Positions 21,501-33,300 of a stretch of DNA of 64,000 bases are shown piece after piece. Under the pieces are notes generated by a model. The model searched no databases. It was not told the DNA's origin and saw nothing but the letters and a program-made list of their open reading frames with translations. Every line of letters begins with the position of its first letter. Position 1 is the stretch's first letter. The stretch is from Clusia tigrina. Taxonomy: Eukaryota; Arthropoda; Insecta; Diptera; Clusiidae. A program made the position numbers and the translations under genes. Where the stretch lies: positions 202,153,758 to 202,217,757 of the forward strand of contig OV050032.1 of the NCBI GenBank assembly GCA_920105625.2. Reading direction: 5' to 3'.

Positions 21501-22579
21501 ACCATTCAACATCCGTTTAGACCATTCAACATCCGTTTAGACCATTCAACATCCGTTTAGACCATTCAACATCCGTTTAGACCATTCAACATCCGTTTAG
21601 ACCATGCAAATAATCTCTGTATTGAGTCGGAAGGGAACTATTTTGAATAAAATAAATCGGTTTTGCCAAAAAAGTTATTTTTAAAAAGTCCTGTTCAGTT
21701 TGAAGTGCACCTTTATGTAAAAATACATTGCTTCTTGATATCTCTTATCTTTAAAGTTCTAATCTCTTTAAATTTTACTTTGGAGTCCACCATGTAAGCC
21801 ACAATAAGCCTTGAACAGGCCTAAGTGAGTCTAAGGACTCTCATCCAACCTAACCTAACCACATTGTTTACCTGTTTATACCCATATCAGCTGGAGTAGC
21901 ACAATTAACCAGCGCTGGTCTGATCCCATGCGTCCTTATAGTAGTGATAATTTTGTTGGAGCAGTTTGCCCCATGGGCGAAAAAATCTTTTGTGCCATTC
22001 TACATCTTAACAAGAGTGATCCATGTGCCCGATCAACTATACCCTATTGGTTTAGTACCCGTATATTTCAGTAATGCTATAGCATTACGTCCGATTGGTG
22101 TTGTAAAAGCATTCCCATTTAAGTCATCAGGTCCTTTTCTACGTAGATCTTCCTCGTCTAACGAAAGGAAGTAGTTTAAAAGTCGCATTCTTTCATTATC
22201 TTTTCCGCTTTGTGGATGAAATTGAGAATGTCCACAACAGGAGCATATTTATTTCTTCCAGAGCCAGCGGGTCGCGTTGGAATATGTTCATTCTAGTCTT
22301 TGCCAACGCAATGCAATGTCCACATAGTATACCAGTGACTTGATTGTAGTTTCAACTGCTTAGCGTGAGCCTCCTCATACATTTGAAATGTGGACTCGTA
22401 CACTAACCCTAAAAATTCACCCACCCACACGCTTCCAGAATAATCAACGTTCCAAGGATTTGGTGTCGCAGGAGTTCAACAACTTGGAGGCGGGCTTCCT
22501 GATACCGAACAGTGCCCTGCTGGCGGACCGGTACATTAAAAACGACACGCTGCTCATCCAAATTTTTCTATATTTGTGA
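15518..22579 (+). CDS. Secreted/luminal coiled-coil protein with C-terminal MATH (TRAF-like) domain, five exons
   Basis: Exons reconstructed from splice sites: 15518-15815, 16139-16297, 16364-16915, 19481-19665, 22439-22579. Phases agree at every junction (1,1,1,0), giving 444 aa. ATG 15518 is the first Met after an in-frame stop. Residues about 20-40 are strongly hydrophobic (HFLLLLALFTACNCIMLANA), a likely signal peptide. Then come Ala/Pro- and Ser/Gly-rich stretches, a segment with two Cys (VCTVTAGEV...GVC), a predicted coiled coil at 153-181, a Thr/Pro-rich linker and a MATH domain at about 303-444 (KVFTYYWKLENFSERI; PLQIKAYFQHLHRDFLYLQL; GFLIPNSALLADRYIKNDTL; LIQIFLYL at the end). Coiled coil plus MATH is the TRAF C-terminal arrangement, but RING and zinc fingers are absent and a signal peptide is present. 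Ligand and function are unknown. It is convergent with Ide. Confidence 0.82.
17119..17285. repeat. 16-bp minisatellite in MATH-gene intron 3
   Basis: GGTTGTATATCAGAGG repeats about ten times with T-for-G variants (GGTTTTATATCAGAGG). It lies in intron 3 (16916-19480). Confidence 0.95.
17430..18870. repeat. 21-bp satellite with degenerate flanks, MATH-gene intron 3
   Basis: A perfect core at about 17757-18003 carries about 12 units of TAACAGCTCTGTAGCAGTTGC. The last units change CAGTTG to CAATTG. The flanks are diverged units (TAACAGTTCTGTAACAGTTG and similar) out to 18870. No coding function is apparent; minus-strand frames are repeat translations. Confidence 0.95.
18871..19480. other. Intron 3 tail of the MATH gene
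   Basis: Moderately complex sequence with open frames on both strands but no recognised domain. It could be old transposon DNA. It ends at the acceptor TTTTACAG at 19480. Confidence 0.4.
20500..21030 (-). pseudogene. RNase H / zinc-knuckle fragment of an I-like non-LTR element
   Basis: On the minus strand, in broken frames, it reads SRDSQTALKTLENALTTLEV, then NEIADELANCGSASTPIVG, then NCVSCLEEEQDSSPEHFFC. This is the order RNase H active-site segments then C-x2-C...H-x-C knuckle seen at the end of I/Loa-type non-LTR ORF2. Stops and frameshifts are frequent. It lies in MATH-gene intron 4. A related shorter stretch lies at 29230-29460. Confidence 0.75.
21285..21712 (+). mobile_element. Mariner transposase C-terminal relic (copy B) with internal 20-bp expansion
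   Basis: This is the inverted counterpart of 12700-13138. The plus-strand frame gives HDLALCVFYLFG, a stop, then MHVAMQGKRFEDVEAIRKAC. It has the same stop and the same Asp-to-Val change as copy A. The sequence then stutters: CATTCAACATCCGTTTAGAC is repeated six times where copy A has a single unit. It ends in SEGNYFE plus stop. It lies in MATH-gene intron 4. Confidence 0.88.
21483..21602. repeat. 20-bp x 6 perfect tandem repeat inside mariner relic
   Basis: Six identical 20-bp copies of CATTCAACATCCGTTTAGAC. The homologous relic at about 12905-12925 has one copy, so this is a lineage-specific expansion. Confidence 0.97.
21940..22330 (-). mobile_element. 3' end of a Jockey-like non-LTR element (copy 1)
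   Basis: The minus strand reads IALAKTRMNIFQRDPLALEE, then INMLLLWTFSISSTKRKR in a shifted frame, followed by a 3' UTR. A nearly identical segment lies in opposite orientation at 43440-43940. It lies in MATH-gene intron 4, ending about 110 bp before exon 5. Confidence 0.8.
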
Positions 22580-22627
22580 AACATTTTTGCAACAATCAAA
22601 CAAACTATTTATTATCATCAATAATTA

Positions 22628-22633
22628 ATTAAA
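22628..22633 (+). terminator. Candidate poly(A) signal of the MATH gene
   Basis: ATTAAA lies about 50 bp after the stop codon at 22579 in AT-rich sequence. Confidence 0.4.
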
Positions 22634-22784
22634 GTTAAGATTAAGTTGTTGTTTTTGCTTAGTACAGTTTAGTTTAAAATTTAAAGTTTACATTTACACA
22701 TATGTATAATTATTTATTTATTTATTAATTAAAATTCAACTCCCGCATACAAAATCAAATCGAAGCTACAAAATGCGTGCAGAC

Positions 22785-23260
22785 CGAGGCAAGTGCGGAA
22801 GAGGAAGACGCCGCGCGGAACAGCGTGAAGAAGGCGCCACTCGAGAGAGGAAGACGGCACAGAAGAAGAAGACGGCTCAGTAGAGGAAGACGGCTCAGTA
22901 GAGGAAGATGGCTCAGTAGAGGAAGATGGCTCAGTAGAGGAAGATGGCTCAGTAGAGGAAGATGGCGCTGAAGGCACAGGGAGACGGCGACAAAGATAGC
23001 ACTGAAGTAGAGGAAGACGCCGCGCGGAAGAGGAAGACGGCCCGGTAGAGGAAGACAGCGCTGAAGGTAAAGAAGTGAAGAAAGGCACTGAAGAGGAAGA
23101 CGGCCCGGTAGAGGAAGACAGCGCTGAAGGCAGAGGAAGACGGCGCGCAGAATAGGAAAACGGCGCCGAAGAATACGGCGCTCGGAAGAGGAGGAAGGCA
23201 CTCAAGAGGAGGAAGGCACTCAAGAGGAGGAAGGCACTTAAGAGGAGGACGGCGCTGAAA
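22785..23260. repeat. GAGGAAGA(C/T)GGC minisatellite
   Basis: Units of about 18 bp (GGCTCAGTAGAGGAAGATGG) and relatives (GGCCCGGTAGAGGAAGACAG, CACTCAAGAGGAGGAAGG) alternate across the block. The + strand is almost entirely purine with G/C interruptions. Long Ser/Pro/Leu frames on the minus strand are repeat translations. Confidence 0.92.
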
Positions 23261-24391
23261 TTAGCTACCGAGATGAAACCAATTGATTTTTATTAGATAA
23301 TTTTTCTATATTTTTCCACACTGCCTCGAGATATCTTTAGTTCTAGAAGGGTATCGAAAACACTACTTCAGATTCTAAAATACCACTCCAGCTTTTAGGA
23401 TTGTTTGTTCTTGGTCCCCTTTTACCAGAACTCAAAGGTCCTTGCTCGGTCCCCCTCATCTTCGTTATTGGTATAGTAAAGAAATTACTCAGAAATTGCT
23501 GCTTTGCAATTGAATGGGGACTGAAATTGAGACTTGCTCACGGAATCACTCTCTTCAGAGATCAGATCAATATTTGGCATACAAGTGAGAACTCGTTCGC
23601 TTCTCGCTCTGAAACCGCACTCTCTTTTCATTCTCTTTGGAAGATAACAATTTGTTCACAGCACGTTGTCCAATGGGCCTCAGCGCTACCCGCTTCAGCA
23701 GGGGGGCGGTGTAAAGATTATACTAAAATTTGATTTTGTATGCGGGGCGAGTAAATTTCCTATTACAAGAGCTGAGAAAATTGTCTTTTAAGCATTTCTA
23801 CAAATAATTTTGAATAAGTTTATTAACTTTTTGGCTTCTTTTTTGTATTCTCTCTTTGTCAATAAATTTTAAATGATGCATTCGCTTAACGTATTTAATT
23901 GATATCGTTCGTTAGGACACTTTGGAGGTAAAGTACTAATAACAAATTGAGGAGGAGGAGGAGATTACAATTTACAATTTATAATTTTATGATTTATAAT
24001 TAATTTCAATTCAATTTCTGAATTGGGCAATTTTGTTTGGGGGTGTGGGGAGGGGTAGTTTGGGCAGAGAACACAGAGAAAGGAAAGTCTTTTTCGCTGC
24101 CAGCGTCCGTAGCGGACACACCACGATTTTGAGTGGATTCATCACGATTTTGAGTGGATTCACCACGATTCTGAGTGGATTCGTGTAGAACGTCCGTTGC
24201 TTTACTTCGCTGCTTTACCGTTTGACGCTTAAGTTTCTTTCTCTGTGTTCTCTGGTTTGGGGTTGTTCCAAATTCAAAGAGAAAAACCAAAAAAATCGCA
24301 CACAAAAGGAGGGCTAAAAGACTTTCGTTTCTACCACCGAGAGAGAAGTTCCTAAGAGACGTACGAGTGGAGTGGGCGCGCGCGCGCTGAT
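23261..24391. other. Intergenic DNA between MATH gene and Ide, with 21-bp triplet repeat
   Basis: No gene was recognised between the two convergent genes. At about 24119-24183 CACCACGATTTTGAGTGGAT occurs three times in tandem. The same module, with the same right flank (CGTTTGACG(C/T)TTAAGTTTC then TTTCTCTGTGTTCTCTGG), recurs at 28630-28755, so this is a dispersed repeat. A TTTATT at 23819 could be the Ide poly(A) signal read from the minus strand. Confidence 0.5.
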
Positions 24392-27300
24392 TTACAACTT
24401 GCTGCGGGCCCCTTTCGCCTTGATATCTAGGTAGGGCAGCGCCAGCGGATAAAGCTCTTTGCTGGCTTTGAATGTCACCAAATCGGTGATCTTGATGTGG
24501 CGGTCCTCATGCGCACTGTCAGCTTCTTCGATTTGGTCCAACTCCTGATCAACGTCCATTTCGTTCTCATCGGCGCCTTGCTTGGACGCCAGTGTGGACA
24601 GAATGTGTATGGCAAGAATGCGACGCTCAGCACCGCCATTTGAGATGTGTTTCTGTGGGTGGAGAGGGGGGAGAAAGAAATTCGGTTAGTCTTGAGTGGC
24701 AAATGAAAGTGGGTGTTTTGGGTTCAAGAAAGAAAGTCTAGTTTGATGGAAAAGGAGAGAAACCTTGAAGTATGCTATGAACTCCTCTCTGCTGATTTTA
24801 CGCAGTATGGCCACCTCGGCCTCTTCACGCTCGAAATGATACTGAGCCAGTAGGATCTCAGCGTAAAATAGCTGGAATTGCTTGTAGACGGTTTTGGGCT
24901 TCTCCAATTTTCTCAACGCCAATGCTTCCTTGTGACGTTCGAAGTTCTCCAGCGACATTTCCTCAATTGAAGTCTGGAAAAGTTATAAAAATTGTATACA
25001 GTGATGTGAGCATCCGGGTGTGCAGGATGAAGTTGTTTGTTAATATGATCACTGGATGGAGGTGCTAGTGTGATGGAAACGGAGGTGCTAGTGTGATGGA
25101 AGCGGAGGTGCTAGTGTGATGGAAGCGGAGGTGCTAGTATGATGAATAGTAGAATAGCAGTGTAGATCAAGTGGGGGAGGAGACCAAATGGTGGAGGCGA
25201 CAAGTGGCAGTGTAGAGAAGGTGACAGTGTAAAGAAGATGATAGTCTAGAAAAGGTGATAGTCTAGAAAAGGTGATAGAGTAGTGAAGGTAGCAGTGTAG
25301 AGATGGTGATAGTGTAGAGAAAGTGATAGTGGAGAGAGTTGTAGTGGCGACAAAAGGATTGTGGAGACAAAGTGACAGTGTAGAGAAGGCGATAGTGGAG
25401 ACAGGGAAATAATGGAGACAAAGTGACGGTGTAGAGAAGGTGATAGGCAAACTTACGGTAAGGAAACAAACTGACGGTGTAGAGAAAGTAATAGTGGAGA
25501 CAAATTGTCAGTGTAGAGAAGGTGATAGTGTACAGAAAGTGACAGTGTAGAGAAGATGATAGTGGAGAGTAGTAGTGGATACAAAGAGATTGTGGGGACA
25601 AACTGACAGTGTAGAGAAGGCAATAATGGACATAAATTGACAGTATAGAGAGGATACTAGTGGAGGCAAAGTGCAAGTGTATTGAAGGTGGTAGTGGAGA
25701 AAGTCATAATCAATATAAAATCGTAATGGAGACAAAGTAGAAGTAGGGTAGGCAAAGAAATAGGGGAGACAAAATGGAATGTAGATAGACTGATAATGGA
25801 GACAAAGTGACAGTGTAGACAAAGGCATTGTGGAGAGAATTGTGATAGTGGAGAATGAGTGATAGCAGTGTTTAGTGTGATGATGGCAGTGGTAGAAGGG
25901 ACACAGGGATAATGGAGACATAGTGATAAGAGCGAAAAGTGATTGGAGACTGAGCAGTAGTGGAGACAAAGTAATACTGGATACAAAATTATTGTAAAGA
26001 CAAAGTGATAGTGAAGACAAAGTAATAGTGGAGACAAATAGGAGTGGAGATAAAGTGACAAGGCGGATAAATTGTCAGTGGAGACAAAGTGAGGTGAAAT
26101 AATAGTGGAGACAAAGTGAGGTGAAATAATAGTGGAGACAAAGTGGAAATGTAGACAAAATGATAATGGAGCAAATTGCTAGTGCAGCAAACAAAGTTAT
26201 AATGGAGACAAAGTTGTAGTGTAGACAAAGTTGTAGTGGAGACAAAGTTGTAGTTGGAGACAAAGTTGTAGTGGAGAGAAAGAGTTGGTGAAGACAAAGA
26301 GACACTGATGGTTGGTTGGAAGGAAGACAAAATAGTTAGTATAATAACAGACAGTGCAGAATGGTTAGGTTGTATGCCCGTACTGTTCCCAATAGAAATC
26401 TCCGGGGGAACTTTTGATTCATCACCCACAGAATAATAAAGAAAAAATTACTTGGGTGGTTTCTTCGAACTATTGCTGAGTAGTTTTAAGCAATCTTGAA
26501 ATAATTGCCAAGCCCCAACAATTCCGAATGCCATTAAAAGTCACTCACACCTTCGTGAGTATTCTCCCAGATCCCTTTTCACACAGATTTCAATAGGAAT
26601 CAAGTATCATATGACTTTTCGGGTAGGATTTCCCACAGGAACACAGGGAAACGCTTTTTTTATAGATCTCCATTAGGAATGTGAATAGGATTAAAGTAGT
26701 GTTCAAATTCAAATGGAAACATTGACATGCACATAAAAAGCTGTTCCCTTTTTTCCTATGGGAAATCCAACACTAAGAGTACAGGAAAAGCCATATGCTC
26801 TTTGGAGCCGACACTGAGAGTAAACGAAAAGTTGAACAGAAAAAAGACGGAGTCTCATTGTTCCTACACAAAGCCCCCACACGGGACTAATGAAAATGTT
26901 AACATGTCTACAACCCTCGCCCAGGATCTCTGCACACCAAACGGGAGTAATCAAGATTGTGACATGTCTACAAATCTACAGGCAGGATCTCTAAACTATA
27001 TTGTGGTGTATTGTCTATATCTGGATTAACATACTATATACATATATAGCCTTAGTCTGAATGAAAACTTCCCCGGATGATTTATTCACTCCGCATTCGT
27101 ACACCTCTCATTTGAGAGGGAGTTGAAATCTCACCGGTAGCTTCCATTGAGAACAGGTCCTCACGTCACAGGCTGTGGAATGTTCCCAAGTTCACTTACC
27201 AAATATTGCTGCAAGAAGTTCTCAATGCGATCCTCCACGTAGGCGGGCGACCTGGTGGACTGCACAATGATGCGTATACCGATGGCTCCATTCACCTTGC

Positions 27301-30300
27301 GCACCCCGCTGAGCACGATGTAGCCGAGTTGTTCCTGCGGAGATAAACAAATGAAACAAAGCGTTAGTAAGCGAGTGTGTGCAAAATTACTCTAAATATC
27401 AAAACACAATAAATAATTAAAGTTAATAACGCAAAATAATTGCACGATATCTTCAAATCTCGCACACAAAAACAAAAAAAGTGCATAATATCATGCACAC
27501 TGCTCACGCAGGTGGAGGTCACAGACTCATGGCAATTGGAGGTGTAATTACGACTGCATTTCTAGCATTTTCTAATTGCCCAAGTGAGAGAATCACCACC
27601 ACCAACGACGACGACTTGGATAATTAGGGCGAACTAAATGCGCAGATTACATCTGCCAACGCTGCAGCATTCGAGCAATTCATTGTCGCTCCGGGAGTAT
27701 ATAAGCTCCCACCCGGCTGCGGTAACTTCATCAGTTTCATATTCGTTGGAATATCGCAAACAAGCCAATCAGGATGGGAAAACTATTTTTCGCTTTCGTC
27801 GCCGTGGTCTGCGCCGTTTTTATGTTTGTTGAGGTGAGCAAACAAATTCCAAAGAAAATATATAAATAAAGGACATTGAAATAAATAAATACAAACAAAA
27901 AATAATGCAAAAATATATTTCCATGCAGGCTCAACATCCCCAGCAGGGACCTCCGCCTCAGGGTGGTGGCGGTGGTAGACCATTCCGCATGCTTCATTCC
28001 GGTTTCAAGCAATCCGCCGGTCAGCAGGGTCCAGGGGGTCCAGGAGGTCCAGGTGGTCCAGGCGGTCCGGGAGGACCACCCGGTGGCCCGGGACATTTCG
28101 GCCCTCCACCACATGGTGGCCCCACCGAAGCTCCAATCAATGGAAATGATAATTAAGGCAAATGGGAGAAATTTCTCAACTTTCACAAATGCGAATGTAA
28201 ATTAAAATATGAACAAAAAAATTAATATAAAAAAATAAAAAAAATGCAAGGACAAAAACAAATTCAGTTGTTTATAAATTACTAAGGCTGGGTTCACATT
28301 TGGGGTCATCGGGGAATTTTGTTTGTACTTAAACTAGCATAGGATGAGTTTATCGCTCTTTATAACTGCAGAAAAAATCAGATTTACTTCGTTGTTTTGA
28401 CTGAGCATAAGTCATCTTAGTCGTAAGTCACCTCAGTCCTAAACCACCTCAGTCGTAAGTCACCTCAGTCGTAAGTCAGCTCAGTCGTAAGTCACCTCAG
28501 TCGTAAGTCACTTCAGTCGTAAGTCACCTCAGTCATAAATCACCTCAGTCGTAAGTCAGCTCAGTTGTAAGTCACACTGAGGTGACTTACGACTGAGGTG
28601 ATTTATGACTGAGTTCACATCAGAGAAGGGAAAGTCTACGATTTTGAGTGGATTCACCACGATTTTTAGTGGATTCGTGTACAATGTCCGCCTGCTTTAT
28701 TTCGCTGCTTTGCCGTTTGACGTTTAAGTTTCTTTCTCTGTGTTCTCTGGTTCACATCCTCCCCAGTAACCGGACAAAAAAAAGTCACCTCCACCTCTTT
28801 CTCTCTCTCTGCTTTGCTGCGTTGAGTTTCCCATATTCAATCATCAGTCGAGAAACTACCCTAACTCTTCTCTGCTTTCGCTGAGTTCAGATTTTGAGTC
28901 ATCATTGAAAAACCCTCATAATAGATGAAAATGAAAACTCAATATTTAAATTGAAACAACATTCTTGTATCTTTCATGAAGTGGAACAATATTCTTGGAT
29001 TCTTCATGACTTAAAACAATAATCTTGTATCCTTCATGAAGTGAAACAACATTCTGTATGCTTCATGACGTGAAACGTGATTTGATCAGTCGCTTGATCA
29101 GAGTCAGTTGGCCTCCGAAGAAGTCTCCAAACACTCTAGCAAGTGATGCGCATTGTACTACAAGCCTGGAAGTAGCAGGGAGATTTGTGAAAGGTAAGGA
29201 AAGTTACACTTGTTATAAATCTCAGAAGTCAGTCCAGGGATCAGGAATACATCCCCATCTCCAATACATCCGACTCTAAAAAGCGCTCAGTTTGGCAAAA
29301 GCAATACAAACACAGAGAAAATGCGAGTTTGGACTCTTGGTGTTGCCTACGGTCGGAATATGATGGATAGGATAGGATTGTGGCTCATGTTTAGCCCAGC
29401 CAATAATCGAAGATTCCCAGATTTCCTTCGTAATGTTAAAATTAAGGATATTGACAAAACAAGACACACAGTAAACGATGCTATCACGGTATATTCACTA
29501 CTTTCATCTGCTTGTGTCTTTTCCTTCTTCATATATATACGCATATAGAGAAGTACATAGAGACGCATATATATATACGTATATATACATATATAGAGAC
29601 GCACATAGAGAGACGTATAAAAAGACGCATATATATACGTAAATAGACGCACATAGTGACATATATACACACATATTTAGAGACATAAGTAGTTCCCTAC
29701 CTTGGTACGCAAGCAATCGTAACACGGCTCGTTGATTATCTGCGCTGTTAGATTGACCATGATGTTATTATGATCCGATTGCTGTCCGCATTGATAGTAC
29801 AGTTGGGTGCAGGAACTCTTATGGAACTCATTGTCCTTTTCGAACAAATAACTGTCGCCTGAGGAAAAGAATCAGTCACAATGTCACACAAATATACCAG
29901 ACAGATTAAAGAGGATTAAAGCCCATACCCTGAGACAACTTGTACTCGCGCTTCTTTAGCATCTGACGGGCCAGCAGAGGTAGAATCATTGAATTTGTCT
30001 TCTCCAGACGCCTGTTAACACGGCCGGCTATGTCCAGCGCCTGCTGTTTGGTGACGTTGCCATAAATGAAACACTCGGTGTGCAAGCGTTGAAAGAATTC
30101 TCTGGCATAGCTCAAAAGGCGATCATAAGTGACCACTGGAAAAAAAAAACAAGGAGTTCAAATGAAGTCACACAAAACACTTTCCTAAACAAGCAAAGGA
30201 AAACAAATCATAGTCCATCGTACATTCCATGGTGTCCAGGAGTTCATTATTCGACCAGGCGGTTTCCGTTAATATGAAGGCCAAATAGTAAATAGCGTGC

Positions 30301-33300
30301 TGGTATGGTTGCTCCGCCCTGAAGTTCTTCAATGAGCGCTTGTACTCATCCTTCAGTATGTCGAAACGTTTCTCATCGATCTTGAAATCGAACAAATAAT
30401 CCAGAAACTTCTCCAGCAACACGACCTGTTTGTCATTATAGCCGCGTATGGTGAACTGCAATTGCAATAATTTATAATAAAATACATAATTAAATAGAAT
30501 ATGAATTTTGTTTCAAAATGGTATTACATCAATGCCCGTTGACTTGGTGAGAACTTGCAACTTTAAGCCCGCCAATTCAGCATCGTATAAGTACTCATTC
30601 AACTGATCCTTCAGCAGCTTCACCATCAGATAGTTGAGCGAACAATTGAAGGGATCCAAATAGGCAACCGGATTGGACATGTCGAATGTCATGCAAGCCT
30701 TCGGTTTGTTGAAGAGACTGTCCTGTTTGTGCCACACGCGCAAAACTGGCGTATCCATTACAATGATTGGGTGCACGGATATGTCGGGATCGAGCGGTGC
30801 CAATTCAAAGTTGTCGGCTATAAATGCGTTTGGTTGCGGCAAGGCAAGATTTTCATTGAGTCCACATGATTCCCATTTCTAGCGATAATTTAAATTTAAA
30901 TAATTAATTAAATGCATTGGAAATGTCGTCATTCACGGGGCGGGGCGGGGCCTTTATGTACCTTTATGGTCTCTGGATCAATACTGTTGGTGCAATATTT
31001 GGTTTTGTAATATGGTTCCACCTCGTTGGCTTGATCTTCGAAGTCTTGACCCACTACGATGATGCGGCATTTGGAGGGCACCAATTCGTTCAGTAATTCA
31101 GTGATCAACTCCGGTTTCCATTCATTGTTAAAATATGGAGCGGTGAGAACTTCATCCATGGGATAAATCTATAAAAAGTTTATTAGTTAAAATAAATAAT
31201 ATAATATTAATAATAAATAGTAATATAAAAACAATTTTTTAACATGAAATAAAAATAAATTTGAAAAAGAAAAAATAATGTGAAAAGAAATTGAAAAATA
31301 ATAGAAAATAAAAAATAATAATTATAAATAAAATAAAACAATGGCACAAAATAAAAAATAATTATAAATAAAACAATAGAACAAAATAAGAAATAATTAT
31401 AAATAAAACAATAGAACAAAATAAGAAATAATTATAAATAAAACAAACATAAAACCAAAATTAAGAGCAGAAACTAACGCTGTGCTCCAACTGATTAAAT
31501 AGGCTTCAGCCAAGCAAGTCAAATGAGCAAAACCAGTTTACATTCGCAATTGTTGTTGCAAATGTAACATGGTAAGCCATTTAACACGATATAAAATCAG
31601 TTCAGCGCAGAGTTGCATTCTAAAGCTATTTATGAGAAAACTTTTTTTGTTGCTTAAGCAGAGGCAAATAAACACGCTCAAAATGAACATCTGTCAGTCA
31701 AACAAATGAGTGTCGCGACTGACTTCCGAGTACTAAGTCACTGAATCCAATAAGCTCGTAGATATACGTATCACCCAGCTTATCATCCGAGCCTAAAGGG
31801 CCGACCAAAATAGACGAGACGAGACGTAACGACTAAAGGGCCGACCAAAATAGACGAGACGAGACGTAACGAGTAAGTTCGAGCATATGAGAATCAATGC
31901 TAATAGCCAAAATGGCCAAACGTATTTGATCGAAACATTTAGACGTGACGATCGGTTCCGTAAGAACCGAACTGCAAACGTCTGCTACTCGTCACAACCT
32001 CTTCTTTGTTGACACGATTGTTGTTTTTTAAAGAAATTAAAATCAAAATGAGGGAATTTTGCTACAATTTAATCGCCGCTGTGGAGGATGAGCTCGGAAT
32101 TTATGTAAAAAGCCATCCATCGATGGGTTTGATAGCGACACATTTTGGGTTAAATGTTAAAATCGACGTAACGAGTGCAGACGTTCGTAAAATCGCTATC
32201 GTTACGTCTCGTGTATTTTGGTCCTACCTTAAGTCACTGAAACAAATAAGCTGGCACACTCCTTCATTGAGTTAAGCGACTTTGCAAAGTTTTCCCATTC
32301 AAAATAAAAGCAACTTCAAGCGAGCAGCAGGAGTCTGGCGTATCAAACGCAGCCCCCCAAAGCATGTCACTAACCTGCATTGCTGAGACCGAATTTGTAA
32401 CTGAGTTCTCTGGTTGCTCTTTATCCTTGAAACGGAAACGCACTTCATTGATATCGACGCATTCATTGAAGATCCAGCGTTGTGGGCCGACATCGCGCAA
32501 CAAGTTCAAATACTGCGAAATTCAATTGAGAATGGAATTACAAATTCGTTGGAATTGAAACACATACAAATTTACACACTCACTTGGAATATAATGCTGA
32601 TGATGTCATCAACATGCTCAATGCCCTCCTGTGTTAGGTTGACCACGATCTCGAAGAAGCCATAACCTTTCAGGGTGTTGTGGTGACCGGCCATTAAACT
32701 GAACAAATTGTTATTAATATTATTATATTTATTAATAAATTATACTCGTAAAGCATTGTGCAGCAGAGAAACAAGCACGCTCGAGCACTCTTCCACGATA
32801 GTAAGGAGCAGTATTATTTTCTTATTTGCGCTCTCGGGTTAAACCTCTTCGGCAGAGGACACAGAAATGCAATTACTCCACGCTCCAGTCTCAAATTTAT
32901 AGCTCAAGAGGAAGAGCGTCCCCGCACGCGTGCTTGTCTTGACTCTGAACTTCTATTCTGGACGCTATCAAACTTACTCATTACACCAGCCCAGCTTGCG
33001 TAGTTCGGAAAGGATGCTGCCTTTGCCTTCATGACCAATTAAATGCGATAAATAGCTATCGGGCTATACGGATGCATGTATATATAGAAGAAAAATCGTG
33101 GTTAAAGCTAAAAATCGTATAAAAAACACAACTGACATACCGCAGATTTGTACAGCTCGGTCAGATCGTCGGTGGTGAAACTAATGGTGAGCGAGCGTAT
33201 GTCCTTAATGGGAACTACATATACTTTTTGTGCATATTTATCTTCGTCAAAGGGATGGCGTGGCCACGTTGGTATTTCCACATTCTTATTCTCAATTTGA

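Noticed and set aside
22729..23223. 164-codon Ser/Pro/Leu frame on the minus strand
   Set aside because: A direct translation of the GAGGAAGACGGC minisatellite; all frames are open because the repeat lacks stops.
25088..26429. Series of 100-170-codon Leu/Ser/His/Tyr frames on the minus strand
   Set aside because: Translations of the GTGGAGACAAAGTGATA array in an Ide intron.
28411..28578. CRISPR-like array of 16-bp repeats
   Set aside because: The units are contiguous without spacers and the DNA is eukaryotic; this is a minisatellite.
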